In this document: piece after piece, positions 24,301-32,240 of the stretch
How positions within the stretch are numbered: position 1 is the stretch's first letter
Layout: every line of letters begins with the position of its first letter
NCBI GenBank assembly: GCA_013204555.1
Contig: JABMNO010000012.1
Location: 29,893 to 93,892, forward strand
Direction: 5' to 3'
DNA: 64,000 bases
DNA from: Chloroflexota bacterium
GTDB taxonomy: Bacteria > Chloroflexota > Dehalococcoidia > Lucifugimonadales > Lucifugimonadaceae
Made by a program: the position numbers and the translations under genes
The notes under the pieces: model-generated
What the model was told of the DNA's origin: nothing
The model's input: the letters and a program-made list of their open reading frames with translations, nothing else
Database searches by the model: none

Positions 24301-24707
24301 GCCAGTCGCCATTCGAGCTGATGGTTGGCGAGTACCGCACGATGGGGGTCTATCCGAAGGGCCATCTAATGGCAAAACTGCGCCCCGGCCTGCCCTCCTA
24401 CATGGTGCGATCAGACCGCGTGCGCGACCTGCCGGACGGCACAGATGTGTGGGTTGGCGGCATCGTCATTCGCCGCCAGATGCCGCTTGCGAAGGCAGTT
24501 TTCATGACGCTGGAGGACGAGTTCGGCCACTCACCGCTGGTCATCTGGCCCGCTACGTGGCAGCGGCTGAAGCGCATTGCCCGGGCGCCGGTGTTGCTGG
24601 CGCACGGAACGGTTTCGCATCGTGAGGGAACTATCAACGTGGTGGTGAAGGATCTGAAGCCGATTGAGTCAGGGACGCCAACGCTGAAGACAAAGGACTG
24701 GGGTTAG
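21372..24707 (+). CDS. dnaE2: Error-prone DNA polymerase III alpha subunit DnaE2
   Basis: This protein has 1111 residues from ATG 21372; an ATG at 21396 is also possible, and a start at 21273 is rejected because it lies in the GIY-YIG gene and repeat. The PHP domain begins near residue 68 with E-L-H-C-H-S-N-Y-S. The polymerase catalytic site P-D-I-D-L-D-F is at about 462-468. Helix-hairpin-helix and OB-fold regions follow (Y-P-K-G-H-L-M near 1000). The stretches I-C-Q-W-D-K-D, F-P-E-A-H-A and F-N-Q-Q-P-M-G-F-Y mark the DnaE2 class over replicative DnaE1. It works with ImuB in mutagenic translesion synthesis. It diverges from the imuB operon, and its own promoter is not obvious in the short gap after the repeat. 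Confidence 0.93.
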   Translation: MTANQPTQMPIRKKQHRSIGGFSELLGNAREVLGSPLLDRNAYPEAIERNSRAAESRAVYGAPRTAYAELHCHSNYSFQEGASDTQELLERAQELGYRALAITDHDNLCGAMEFAQAARDAGIKAITGVEITLMGGYHLTLLAENAEGYKNISRLTTHAHMDAEDRKKPELDPALLSKHTRGVICLSGCRKGEISTLVLKGEVERATQVALQYRDWFGPDSFFLEIQQNLVKDDTLRNRLMAGIATEIGVGIVATNNTHYHDVSRSRLNDALVAIQHNKSMEESHRERRPNDQFYLKHPDEMAALFLEYPEAIANTVRIAERCNLELTTDAIYEFPDYDVPDGHTPATWLRMLCEEAAIRRYGEVTTAVKERLDEEIRLLSMHDLCGFMLQYYDIIKIAREVQEELGLVEPGLPLEVNPPGRGRGSSVAMLVGYLIGLSHIDPLQFDLKLDRFLSEELGSVPDIDLDFPRDIREQLILRVHERWGYDRAVLTGMISTYRIKGCIRDLGKALGMPVEDLDKLTKRIDGHARVSQLGQELQELPEFRDRANSQQWRDLVELAQQLKGFPKYLAQHPGGMVLSARSLAETVPLQRSAIEGRFICQWDKDSIDDAGFVKIDFLALGALSQMNEVIKLIELHREERVDLSRIDFTDQKVYKSIHEADTIGVFQVESAAQMQTTPRIRPKDLKEMAWEVGAVRPGVGVNNGVSTLIRRHTGLDPDWQYDHPLEREALERTLGVVLYQDQLMELGKYVAGMSAAEADRMRRAFSRRNADQLVPMWHEKFIAGAMAKDVPLDIAEKIFSKFHGEFQFPEAHAFAFGVTAYQAAWLKYYYPLEFFVGLFNQQPMGFYNLETLKEDARRHGVEVLNPDVNRSDEKAVVENGNLRLGVRHVRRVQKATSQAILATRRRFGEFASISDFMMRAGIQHEALDNLADAGFFDSLDEDRRSTRWEIGLRYRPIGSQLGFDMPVEQDMVDLPGQSPFELMVGEYRTMGVYPKGHLMAKLRPGLPSYMVRSDRVRDLPDGTDVWVGGIVIRRQMPLAKAVFMTLEDEFGHSPLVIWPATWQRLKRIARAPVLLAHGTVSHREGTINVVVKDLKPIESGTPTLKTKDWG

Positions 24708-24782
24708 GTGCCTGCCGCATGGGCATTTCGGGGAGCCGGACGAGATCGTCGTTGGATGCGTCGTTATTCGGGTGCGTCGGAG

Positions 24783-24788
24783 TAATAT
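24783..24788 (+). promoter_or_regulatory. -10-like TAATAT before efflux gene 1
   Basis: TAATAT lies 45 bases before the TTG start, in the context GGAGTAATATCTGC. The same context recurs at the same distance before efflux gene 2 and, weaker, before gene 3, so this leader was probably duplicated with the gene. Confidence 0.5.
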
Positions 24789-24832
24789 CTGCGGATGCAA
24801 ACGGACATACCACGACGGAGCGGCAGACGCTG

Positions 24833-26335
24833 TTGAGCGACAACCAAACCACCGCTGACGCCGTCTGGGATCCCGACGCGAACCCGGACGATAACTACAA
24901 GTGGAAAGCCTTCTCCGCTATTGGTATCGCGCTGGTCACGATGGTGATGAGTTTCTCCATTGTTTTCCTGGCTCTTTCTTCGATTTCGGACGACTTCGGC
25001 GTGACGCTGCGCGCTGTGTCCTGGGTTGTTATCGCGCAATCACTGACCATCAGCGCGGTAATGCTGCCACTTGGACGCGTGGCAGACATGGTGGGTCGAA
25101 AGAAGTTCCACCTGACCGGGATAGCGCTATTCGGCGGAGGAGCAATCTTCGCGGCGCTCTCCCCCACTCTCCCGATTCTAATATTGGCCCGCGTTGTGAT
25201 GGCAGTTGGCAACTCAATGGGGCAATCCGTGGGAACAGCGATCATCATCTCGGTCTTCCCTACCGCCGAGCGGGGAAAGGGGCTTGGCGCACAGACCACA
25301 GCAGTTGCGGTGGGCAGCGCGGCCGGCCCGATCGTTGCCGGACTGCTTCTCCAGTTCCTGTCGTGGCGATACCTGTTTGTCTTCATGTCGATCCCAATCG
25401 CCATCGCGTTCGTGTGGGGATATTTCATTCTTGACGATAAGCGCATTGGTTCAGCCAGGTCGGATGCAGACCGACCACCCTACGATTGGCCTGGCGCTGC
25501 CCTTTCGGCCACCGGCATGATCGTGCTGGTGTTGACCATCAACAATCCACTTGCTGTTGGATGGCTTTCCCCGCTAATCATTGGTGGTTCGGTATTGACG
25601 GTGGGAATATTTGTCTGGTTCGTGAAGTGGGAATTGCGAACACCGGCGCCGATGCTGGATCTGCGGCTATTCAAGATCACAGTGTTCAAGTACGCAGTAG
25701 CTGCCCGTTATCTGGGTTTCATGAGTGTGTCGGCCACGTTCTTCATGATGCCAATCTTCCTGTTGAGCTTCCGTGGGATGAGCGAGGGTGCGACGGGAGC
25801 GGTGCTGTCTGTTGGTGCATTGGGCCTGGGAGTTTCGGCACAGGCAAGCGGAAGACTTTCCGATAGATTTGGGCACCGCTGGTTAACTGTGCTGGGAATG
25901 GTGATTCTCCTGGCCACATCTGTCTCGTTCTCCTTCTTTACTCGCACCACTCCAGTATGGCTAATAATGCTGGTCCTGTTCGCCAATGGCGCGGGCATAG
26001 GGATGTGGAACGTCCCCAACAACAGCGCCACAATGGGGGCAGTGCCTCGCTCTGCCTACGGGGTGGTCAGCGCCTTCGTAAACCTCGTCCGCAACGTGGG
26101 AAGTGTTGTCGGTCAGGCGGTAATTGCTGCTGTGGTAGTGGGTGTGATGGTCAGTCGTGGATTCGATATCCCTCTCAGCGAAATCGAGTCTACGCTCGGT
26201 GCTGCCGATGCATTCATCGATGGCTGGCGAATCGCCTACATCGTGGTTACCGCAGTTGGCGTGCTGGCAACGATTGCGGCAGTCCTCACACGGCCCAGCG
26301 ATAGCCCAATTGGAATCCCGGCTGATTCCAAATAG
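24833..26335 (+). CDS. DHA2-family MFS efflux pump, paralogue 1
   Basis: This protein has 500 residues from TTG 24833. That start is chosen because all three paralogues share a TTG at the same place and the same short N-terminus leading to W-D-P-D and Y-K-W-K-A-F. The frame stays open to an ATG at 24719. About 14 membrane helices fit the EmrB/QacA (DHA2) drug:H+ antiporters. Loop motif G-R-V-A-D-M-V-G-R-K-K (motif A) and motif C-like glycines (G-S-A-A-G-P-I-V-A-G) are visible. The substrate is unknown. It is the first of three tandem copies. Confidence 0.9.
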   Translation: MSDNQTTADAVWDPDANPDDNYKWKAFSAIGIALVTMVMSFSIVFLALSSISDDFGVTLRAVSWVVIAQSLTISAVMLPLGRVADMVGRKKFHLTGIALFGGGAIFAALSPTLPILILARVVMAVGNSMGQSVGTAIIISVFPTAERGKGLGAQTTAVAVGSAAGPIVAGLLLQFLSWRYLFVFMSIPIAIAFVWGYFILDDKRIGSARSDADRPPYDWPGAALSATGMIVLVLTINNPLAVGWLSPLIIGGSVLTVGIFVWFVKWELRTPAPMLDLRLFKITVFKYAVAARYLGFMSVSATFFMMPIFLLSFRGMSEGATGAVLSVGALGLGVSAQASGRLSDRFGHRWLTVLGMVILLATSVSFSFFTRTTPVWLIMLVLFANGAGIGMWNVPNNSATMGAVPRSAYGVVSAFVNLVRNVGSVVGQAVIAAVVVGVMVSRGFDIPLSEIESTLGAADAFIDGWRIAYIVVTAVGVLATIAAVLTRPSDSPIGIPADSK

Positions 26336-26349
26336 GGATCGCACGGGAG

Positions 26350-26355
26350 TAATAT
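26350..26355 (+). promoter_or_regulatory. -10-like TAATAT before efflux gene 2
   Basis: TAATAT in GGGAGTAATATCTGCC, 48 bases before the TTG start. The context is nearly identical to the one before paralogue 1. Confidence 0.5.
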
Positions 26356-26403
26356 CTGCCGAATGCAATTGAAGCAACTCATCCGCGTTAAGTGCGGACG
26401 CCG

Positions 26404-27888
26404 TTGAACAGCACCGCCACTTCGACCCCGGTGGCCTGGGATCCGGATACCGAGCCGGACAAGAACTACAAATGGAAGGCCTTCTCTGCCATAGGCCTGT
26501 CCATGTTCACGATGGTGATGAGCTTCTCCATCGTGTTCGTGTCGCTATCGGCAATTGCTGACGACTACGGAGTGACTTTGCGGGCCGTTACGTGGGTAGT
26601 GGTTTCGCAGTCGTTGACTATCAGCGCAATCATGCTTCCACTGGGCCGTGTCGCGGACATGGTTGGCAGGAAGAGATTCCACCTGACCGGGCAGTTGATA
26701 TTCATTGGCGGCGCAATTTTCGCGGTGTTCTCGCCAAGTCTGGGAGTACTGATCATCGCCCGAATCGTCATGGCGGTCGGTAGTTCGGCGGGACAGGCGG
26801 TTGGAACAGCCATGACTATCTCCGTCTTCCCGTCTAACGAGCGAGGAAAGGCGATCGGCAGTCAGACGACAGCGGTCGCAATTGGTGCGGCGACCGGGCC
26901 GATCGTTGGCGGATTGCTGCTCCAGTGGTTCCCATGGCAGTCGCTATTCATCTTCATGGCGATACCAACCGGGATCGCGTTCTTCATGGGTCTGTTCATT
27001 CTGGATGAGTCGCGGGTTAGTCAAAAGACACAGGGGAAACGACCGAAGTTCGACTGGATTGGTGCGATTCTTTCCGGCGCGAGCGTGGTCGTGCTTGTCG
27101 TGACCATCAACAACCCGTTCGCTGTGGCCTGGATTTCGCCACTGGTCGTCGGAGGTGCGATGCTGGTTGTGGCCCTGCTTGTGGGATTCGTCGCGTGGGA
27201 GTTGCGCAATCCCGCTCCGATGCTGGATCTCCGGATGTTCCAGGAGCGAATATTCAGGCTGGCCGTGGCGACGCGCTGGATTGGATTCATGGGCACCACG
27301 GCCACGCAGTTCATGATGCCAATCTTCTTGATCAGCTTCCGTGGGTTCAGCGAGGGACTGGCCGGGGCGGTGCTGTTCATGAGCGCTCTGGGGATGGCGA
27401 TTGCTGCTCAGGCAAGCGGGCGACTTGCAGATGCTTATGGACCGCGCAGATTCGCTGTGTTGGGGTTCATGGTCATAATTGTCACCGCCCTGGCGTTCTC
27501 TACAGTGGACGGTGGCACGCCCATCTCGATCATCATGGCCATCATGTTTGTGAATGGCATTGGCATGGGGTTGTGGAATGTGCCCAACAACTCAATCATC
27601 ATGGGCACTATTCCACGAGCACGGCTTGGTGTTATTAGCGCTCTGACAAATCTCACGCGCAACATTGGGAACGTGACTGGTCAGGCGATCGCTTCCGCGA
27701 TTGTGGTTGGCATCATGGCAGCCGACGGATTTGATATTCCCCTCAGCGAGATCGCTGATACGGCCGGCGCGGGCGACGCTTTCCTCAGCGGCTGGAAGGT
27801 GACTTACTTCGCTGTGGTTGGGTTCGCTGTGGTCGGTGGCGCACTGGCGTTCGTCACCAAACCGGAGATGGCCAAACCGGGCGAGTAG
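26404..27888 (+). CDS. DHA2-family MFS efflux pump, paralogue 2
   Basis: This protein has 494 residues from TTG 26404 (GTG 26392 is the alternative). Sequence runs parallel to paralogue 1 throughout, with the same W-D-P-D…N-Y-K-W-K-A-F-S-A-I-G start, motif A G-R-V-A-D-M-V-G-R-K-R and G-M-G-L-W-N-V-P-N-N-S segment. It has 14 predicted helices. The short gap of about 70 bases to the first copy holds its own -10-like element, so it may be transcribed separately as well as by read-through. Confidence 0.9.
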   Translation: MNSTATSTPVAWDPDTEPDKNYKWKAFSAIGLSMFTMVMSFSIVFVSLSAIADDYGVTLRAVTWVVVSQSLTISAIMLPLGRVADMVGRKRFHLTGQLIFIGGAIFAVFSPSLGVLIIARIVMAVGSSAGQAVGTAMTISVFPSNERGKAIGSQTTAVAIGAATGPIVGGLLLQWFPWQSLFIFMAIPTGIAFFMGLFILDESRVSQKTQGKRPKFDWIGAILSGASVVVLVVTINNPFAVAWISPLVVGGAMLVVALLVGFVAWELRNPAPMLDLRMFQERIFRLAVATRWIGFMGTTATQFMMPIFLISFRGFSEGLAGAVLFMSALGMAIAAQASGRLADAYGPRRFAVLGFMVIIVTALAFSTVDGGTPISIIMAIMFVNGIGMGLWNVPNNSIIMGTIPRARLGVISALTNLTRNIGNVTGQAIASAIVVGIMAADGFDIPLSEIADTAGAGDAFLSGWKVTYFAVVGFAVVGGALAFVTKPEMAKPGE

Positions 27889-27891
27889 AAT
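27886..27891 (+). promoter_or_regulatory. -10-like TAGAAT before efflux gene 3
   Basis: TAGAAT in GCGAGTAGAATCGCCGAATGCA, 48 bases before the TTG start. It is a diverged form of the shared leader and overlaps the stop codon of paralogue 2. Confidence 0.45.
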
Positions 27892-27938
27892 CGCCGAATG
27901 CATGTGGACCACTATGTTTGCCATGATGGCAGACTCTG

Positions 27939-29420
27939 TTGAGCAACGCCCCCTCTCCGACTCCAGTCGCGTGGGATCCTGACGCCGACTTCAGTAACTA
28001 CAAATGGAAGGCGTTCGGCGCCATCGGAGTTTCGTTCGTCACTATGGTGATGAGCATGTCGATGGTGTTCGTTGCGCTTTCCGCCATCGCAGATGACTTT
28101 GGCGTAAGCCTACGAGCCGTATCGTGGGTAGTAATCGCCCAGGCGCTGACCATCAGCGCAATCATGCTGCCGATGGGGCGTGTCGCTGACATCATTGGCC
28201 GGAAGCGTATCCACCTCATTGGGCTGACCCTGTTTGGTGGTGGAGCTTTATTTGCGGCGTTCTCGCCAACCCTGGGAATCCTCATTGTGGCGAGAGTCAT
28301 CATGGCAATCGGAAACGCCATGGGGCAGTCGGTGGGAACAGCGATGGTCGTTTCAGTCTTTCCCTCGAACGAGCGCGGAAAGGCGATTGGGAGTCAGACC
28401 ACCGCTGTGGCGCTGGGCGGCGCAACAGGGCCGGTGATAGCCGGATTGATGTTGCAGTGGTTTGAGTGGCAATCGTTATTCATTTTTATCGCGATTCCAA
28501 TTACGATCGCGTTTTTCGTTGGCCTGTTTGTGCTGGATGAAGACCGGGTGAGCCAACGAACTCAGGGTAAGCGACCTCCATATGACTGGATTGGAGCGTT
28601 CCTCTCAGCGACCGCCGTGGTATTGCTGGTGCTTACGATCAATAACCCACTGGGAGTTGGCTGGCTGTCGCCACTGATCGTTGGCGGATTCATTGGATTT
28701 GCGGTGCTCATGGGCGGCTTCATCAAGTGGGAGCTCCGCAACCCCTCGCCAATGCTGGAACTGCGGATGTTCAATAACACCGTGTTTACCATGGCCGTGA
28801 CAACCAGACTCATCGGATTCATGGGGACCACCGCAACCAGGTTCATGATGCCGGTCTACCTGATCAGTTTCCGAGGATTGGGCGAGGGCGCGACCGGGGG
28901 GATCCTCTTTCTGGCGTCTCTTGGCATGGGGATAGCGGCTCAGAGTGGTGGCCGGCTCGCCGATAGGTTCGGAGCCAGGCCGTTCACGATCATTGGGTTC
29001 ATTGCTTTGTTTGCGACCGCGGCCAGCTTCGCGTTTATGAACGCGGAGACGCCCTTCTGGATCGTCATGATTGTGCTGTTCATAAACGGTCTGGCAATGG
29101 GAATGTGGAGCGTTCCAAATAACACAGTAATTCTGAACGCCGTTTCAAGCGCTCAGTTTGGTGTGGTTGGTGCGCTAACTAACCTGGCGCGCAACGTCGG
29201 CAACGTGGTTGGACAGGCGATTGCCGCCGCCATCGTGGTGGGCGTGATGACCTCACAGGGATTTGATATCCCGTTGAATGAAATCGACACCGTCGTGGGA
29301 GCGTCCCAGGCGTTCATCGATGGTTGGAAAGTTGCCTACTTCGCCGTCACAGGATTCACGCTTGTTGGACTTCTGCTGGCGATACTGACGCGGCCCGGCA
29401 AGAGAGTTGAAGATGCGTGA
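27939..29420 (+). CDS. DHA2-family MFS efflux pump, paralogue 3
   Basis: This protein has 493 residues from a TTG start. It has the same architecture as the two upstream copies (motif A G-R-V-A-D-I-I-G-R-K-R; G-M-W-S-V-P-N-N). By eye it is about as far from copy 2 as copy 1 is, so this is an established paralogue array and not a fresh duplication. The stop overlaps the following GNAT acetyltransferase start by 8 bases, which makes an efflux plus acetylation pair. That pairing suggests resistance to a small toxic amine, inferred from context. Confidence 0.9.
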   Translation: MSNAPSPTPVAWDPDADFSNYKWKAFGAIGVSFVTMVMSMSMVFVALSAIADDFGVSLRAVSWVVIAQALTISAIMLPMGRVADIIGRKRIHLIGLTLFGGGALFAAFSPTLGILIVARVIMAIGNAMGQSVGTAMVVSVFPSNERGKAIGSQTTAVALGGATGPVIAGLMLQWFEWQSLFIFIAIPITIAFFVGLFVLDEDRVSQRTQGKRPPYDWIGAFLSATAVVLLVLTINNPLGVGWLSPLIVGGFIGFAVLMGGFIKWELRNPSPMLELRMFNNTVFTMAVTTRLIGFMGTTATRFMMPVYLISFRGLGEGATGGILFLASLGMGIAAQSGGRLADRFGARPFTIIGFIALFATAASFAFMNAETPFWIVMIVLFINGLAMGMWSVPNNTVILNAVSSAQFGVVGALTNLARNVGNVVGQAIAAAIVVGVMTSQGFDIPLNEIDTVVGASQAFIDGWKVAYFAVTGFTLVGLLLAILTRPGKRVEDA

Positions 29421-30033
29421 GCCTGTGGGAGTGTCGTCGACCGCGATAATTCGACTTGCCACTGTTGACGACGCCGGTGCGGTAGTCGCTATTTATGGAC
29501 CAATTGTGCGTGACACGATGATTTCGTTTGAGGAGTCAGCTCCAACAGAAGCCGAGATCGCTTCCAGAATCGAAGACACGCTCTCGTTCGCGCCCTGGCT
29601 GGTCTGTGAGATAGATGGCGCGATTGTGGGTTACTGCTACGCCCGCAAATTCAAGGAGCGTGCGGCCTACCGATGGGCGGTGGAGATAAGCACCTATCTG
29701 ACTGATGGATATCGCGGTAAACACATTGGTCGCGCGCTGGTTACATCGATGCTCGCTGCGCTGAAGGTCCAGCGATTCACCCAGGTTTTCGGAGCGATTG
29801 CTCTGCCAAATCCGCCCAGCGTCAGGATGTTTGAGTCGTTTGGCGCCCAGCACATCGGTACGCAGAAGAACGTTGGATACAAGGCGGGACGTTGGGTTGA
29901 CGTGGGCTACTGGCAGTTGGAACTCACGCTACCGCCTGAGCGGCCTGATTCGCCAATGCCAATGTCAGAGGCGGTCCGCAACTTGGACTTCGTGGCCGCA
30001 ATCAGATCGGGTTCCGAACTGCTACAAAGGTAG
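29413..30033 (+). CDS. GNAT acetyltransferase of the phosphinothricin (Bar/PAT) type
   Basis: This protein has 206 residues from ATG 29413, overlapping the end of the third efflux gene. The domain starts I-R-L-A-T-V-D-D-A. Typical PAT features follow: I-Y-G-P-I-V-R-D-T-x-I-S-F-E, Y-A-R-x-F-K-E-R-A-A-Y-R-W-A-V-E-I-S-T-Y, acetyl-CoA binding Y-R-G-K-H-I-G-R-A-L and N-P-P-S-V-R-M-F-E-S-F-G-A. Enzymes of this type N-acetylate phosphinothricin, methionine sulfone or similar amino-acid toxins. Translational coupling to the efflux pump supports a detoxifying role. About 30 C-terminal residues after the domain are unassigned. Confidence 0.9.
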   Translation: MREPVGVSSTAIIRLATVDDAGAVVAIYGPIVRDTMISFEESAPTEAEIASRIEDTLSFAPWLVCEIDGAIVGYCYARKFKERAAYRWAVEISTYLTDGYRGKHIGRALVTSMLAALKVQRFTQVFGAIALPNPPSVRMFESFGAQHIGTQKNVGYKAGRWVDVGYWQLELTLPPERPDSPMPMSEAVRNLDFVAAIRSGSELLQR

Positions 30034-30093
30034 CCGTGCGGTGATAAAGTTTCGGTCCACTCCCACTCCAGTTTGAGCCAATCAGGACCATTC

Positions 30094-30834
30094 ATGCCAA
30101 TTCGACGACGCAGCCACCAGTCAAATATCTCTCCGATGCCCGGGGGGACCATGTACGACATGATGGGCGCTGCTCACGGGTCCAAGATGATGACGGTTGG
30201 CGATCTGACGATGGAACCCGGCACCACGTCGGTTTACCACATTCACCCCAATACAGAAGAATCGATTTACGTTGCCGAGGGTGAGGCAGAGTTTCGGTTG
30301 GACGGACACAAGTTCCGAGCAAAATCCGGCGACTGCGTTGTAGCTCGGCGCGGACTGGGCCATGGCATCGCTAACGTTGGCGACACGCCGGCCCGATTCA
30401 TCGTTATGTATCCAACCGCCTCTCCAGAGAGAGAAGTGGCGTCTGAGCCTGAGTGGATAGATGCTGCGCCAGATGTGGGCGTGTTCTTCAGGGACAAGGT
30501 TGAGTCATTCGAATTCATGCCCGGGGTATCCCGTTATGACATGGTGGGCGACTTTCTTGGCGCCGAGTCATCCTACTTCTCTGAACTGACCTTCAACCCT
30601 GGTGCGATAGCTCCAAATCACTTCCACCCAGCGCATGAGGAGTCGATGTTCTGTATCGAAGGCGAGCTGGGCGCTGTTTACGATAAAAAGGACGATATTG
30701 CCCTCCACGCTGGTGATCTGTTCCTCTGTGAACCTAAGGTCAGACATGGGATATTCAACCCAACGGGCAAATTAGCCAGACTGCTCGCACTACACCCGGT
30801 GTTGAACCCCCCGCCCCGCGTAGACGTCGAGTAG
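30094..30834 (+). CDS. Bicupin (two cupin domains)
   Basis: This protein has 246 residues. ATG 30094 is preferred for its AGGA ribosome site at 6 bases; TTG 30073 is possible. The first cupin (about 25-120) has H-I-H-P-N-T-E-E…Y-V-A-E-G-E-A metal ligands and a closing L-G-H-G-I-A-N. The second (about 150-240) has H-F-H-P-A-H-E-E…C-I-E-G-E-L and V-R-H-G-I-F-N. Both keep the His-His-Glu-His set, so both can bind a metal. Possible roles are dioxygenase, isomerase or small-molecule sensor. There is no tight operon link: 60 bases after the GNAT gene. Confidence 0.85.
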   Translation: MPIRRRSHQSNISPMPGGTMYDMMGAAHGSKMMTVGDLTMEPGTTSVYHIHPNTEESIYVAEGEAEFRLDGHKFRAKSGDCVVARRGLGHGIANVGDTPARFIVMYPTASPEREVASEPEWIDAAPDVGVFFRDKVESFEFMPGVSRYDMVGDFLGAESSYFSELTFNPGAIAPNHFHPAHEESMFCIEGELGAVYDKKDDIALHAGDLFLCEPKVRHGIFNPTGKLARLLALHPVLNPPPRVDVE

Positions 30835-31002
30835 ACCGCGCCGCACTAAGGCGCAGGCGTGAGACCGTAGTCCTCGCTGCCTCTGGCCGAATCGTTGAGA
30901 ACGCGTCCACCGCGGTTGCCACAGCAGATGGCATGTTCGACCGGTCGTCTTTGCCATGGGGTCCGGCTGTTGAGCCTCATATCTAAATTCAGTGAGTACC
31001 GC

Positions 31003-32226
31003 ATGAACCTTGAATACCGAAAACTAACTCCGGTCGAAATTAATCTTGCCGACGAACTGGACCGAGTCGTTCAAGGTCGTCCTCCGGTCCCCGATTGGGT
31101 CGAATACTGGGGCAAGACCGCATGGGAATACGATCGTTCCGTCGTCGCGTTCGATGGCGATCAACTCGTCGGCCAGGCTATGTCTTACTCTCACGCCATC
31201 TCAGTTCCCGGTGGCGCAATCGTGCCGTGTGGCGGGTTGAGCTGGGTGGCGGTGAGGCCAACGCATCGCCGACGCGGGATCATGCGGGAGATCGTTCAAC
31301 GCCAGTTGCGGGACTACCACGACCGCGGCGAGCCGCTCGCAGCGCTGTTCGCGGAAGAGGCGCCGATATACGGCCGATTCGGTTGGGGGGTTGCTACCTG
31401 GATTGATGATCTTAAGATCGATTCAAGTCGAGCCGAACTAAAAGAGGGAGTTGGAGTCGACGGAGAAATCCGATTTGTCGACTACGACGATGCCGTGTCT
31501 GAATTTTCGCCCGTTCACAAGCAGGCGATGCTCCAGACTCCAGGGATGCTCGCCCGCTCAGAGCCGTTCTGGGTCTCAAGGCTTCGTGGGAATGAATCAC
31601 CACCGGGAGCACCTCTCAAGACTCTCCAGGTCGGATGCTACTTTGACGGCCAGTGCGAGGGCTTTGCGTCATATCGAAATGATGAACAGTGGGAGGACGG
31701 AAACCCGTCAGGGACGGTTTATATTCGCGATCTGGTGTCCTCCACGCCTCGAGCGTCGGCTCGACTGTGGCGTTACTTCCTGGAAATCGATCTCATGCGA
31801 ACCGTGGAGATTGCGCGGCCGCCCGATGAACCGATTCACTGGTGGCTTAAAGATCGAAGAGTAGTGACGCGGACGATCAGTGATGGCCTCTACATTCGGT
31901 TGGTCAATGTTCAGGAGGCATTGGCCGCCGCTGCGTACGGTGCGGATGACAGTATCGCAATCGAGGTGATCGACGACTCCTGTGAGTGGAACACCGGCAC
32001 GTACTTGCTTGACTCCGGTGACGCTGGATCAATCTGTGACCGCACTTCCCGCGAGCCAGATGTAACCCTCAGGATTGAAGATCTGGGCTCGCTATATCTT
32101 GGCGGGGTGAGCGCTCATTCCCTGCACGCCGGTGGGAGGATTGAGGATCACTCTGGGGATGGAGTGGCCCGATTGCAGCGCCTATTTGAGTCGAACGTGG
32201 CCCCGTGGCCTCACCTCTACTACTAG
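31003..32226 (+). CDS. Eis-like GNAT acetyltransferase, paralogue 1
   Basis: This protein has 407 residues from ATG 31003. The frame is open further upstream, but the other two copies also start here. Eis architecture is two GNAT folds plus an SCP2-like C-terminal domain. The acetyl-CoA loop V-R-P-T-H-R-R-R-G-I-M and A-P-I-Y-G-R-F-G-W-G with Tyr123 (general acid in Eis) are present. It ends A-P-W-P-H-L-Y-Y; in Eis the terminal carboxylate takes part in catalysis, and all three copies keep a P-W plus five residues end. Eis enzymes acetylate aminoglycosides and other polyamines at several positions. Confidence 0.88.
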   Translation: MNLEYRKLTPVEINLADELDRVVQGRPPVPDWVEYWGKTAWEYDRSVVAFDGDQLVGQAMSYSHAISVPGGAIVPCGGLSWVAVRPTHRRRGIMREIVQRQLRDYHDRGEPLAALFAEEAPIYGRFGWGVATWIDDLKIDSSRAELKEGVGVDGEIRFVDYDDAVSEFSPVHKQAMLQTPGMLARSEPFWVSRLRGNESPPGAPLKTLQVGCYFDGQCEGFASYRNDEQWEDGNPSGTVYIRDLVSSTPRASARLWRYFLEIDLMRTVEIARPPDEPIHWWLKDRRVVTRTISDGLYIRLVNVQEALAAAAYGADDSIAIEVIDDSCEWNTGTYLLDSGDAGSICDRTSREPDVTLRIEDLGSLYLGGVSAHSLHAGGRIEDHSGDGVARLQRLFESNVAPWPHLYY

Positions 32227-32240
32227 CCGGAGCCGATTCT

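Noticed and set aside
24783..29420. Efflux triplication as an assembly duplication artefact
   Set aside because: The three copies differ throughout at DNA and protein level, so they are true paralogues.
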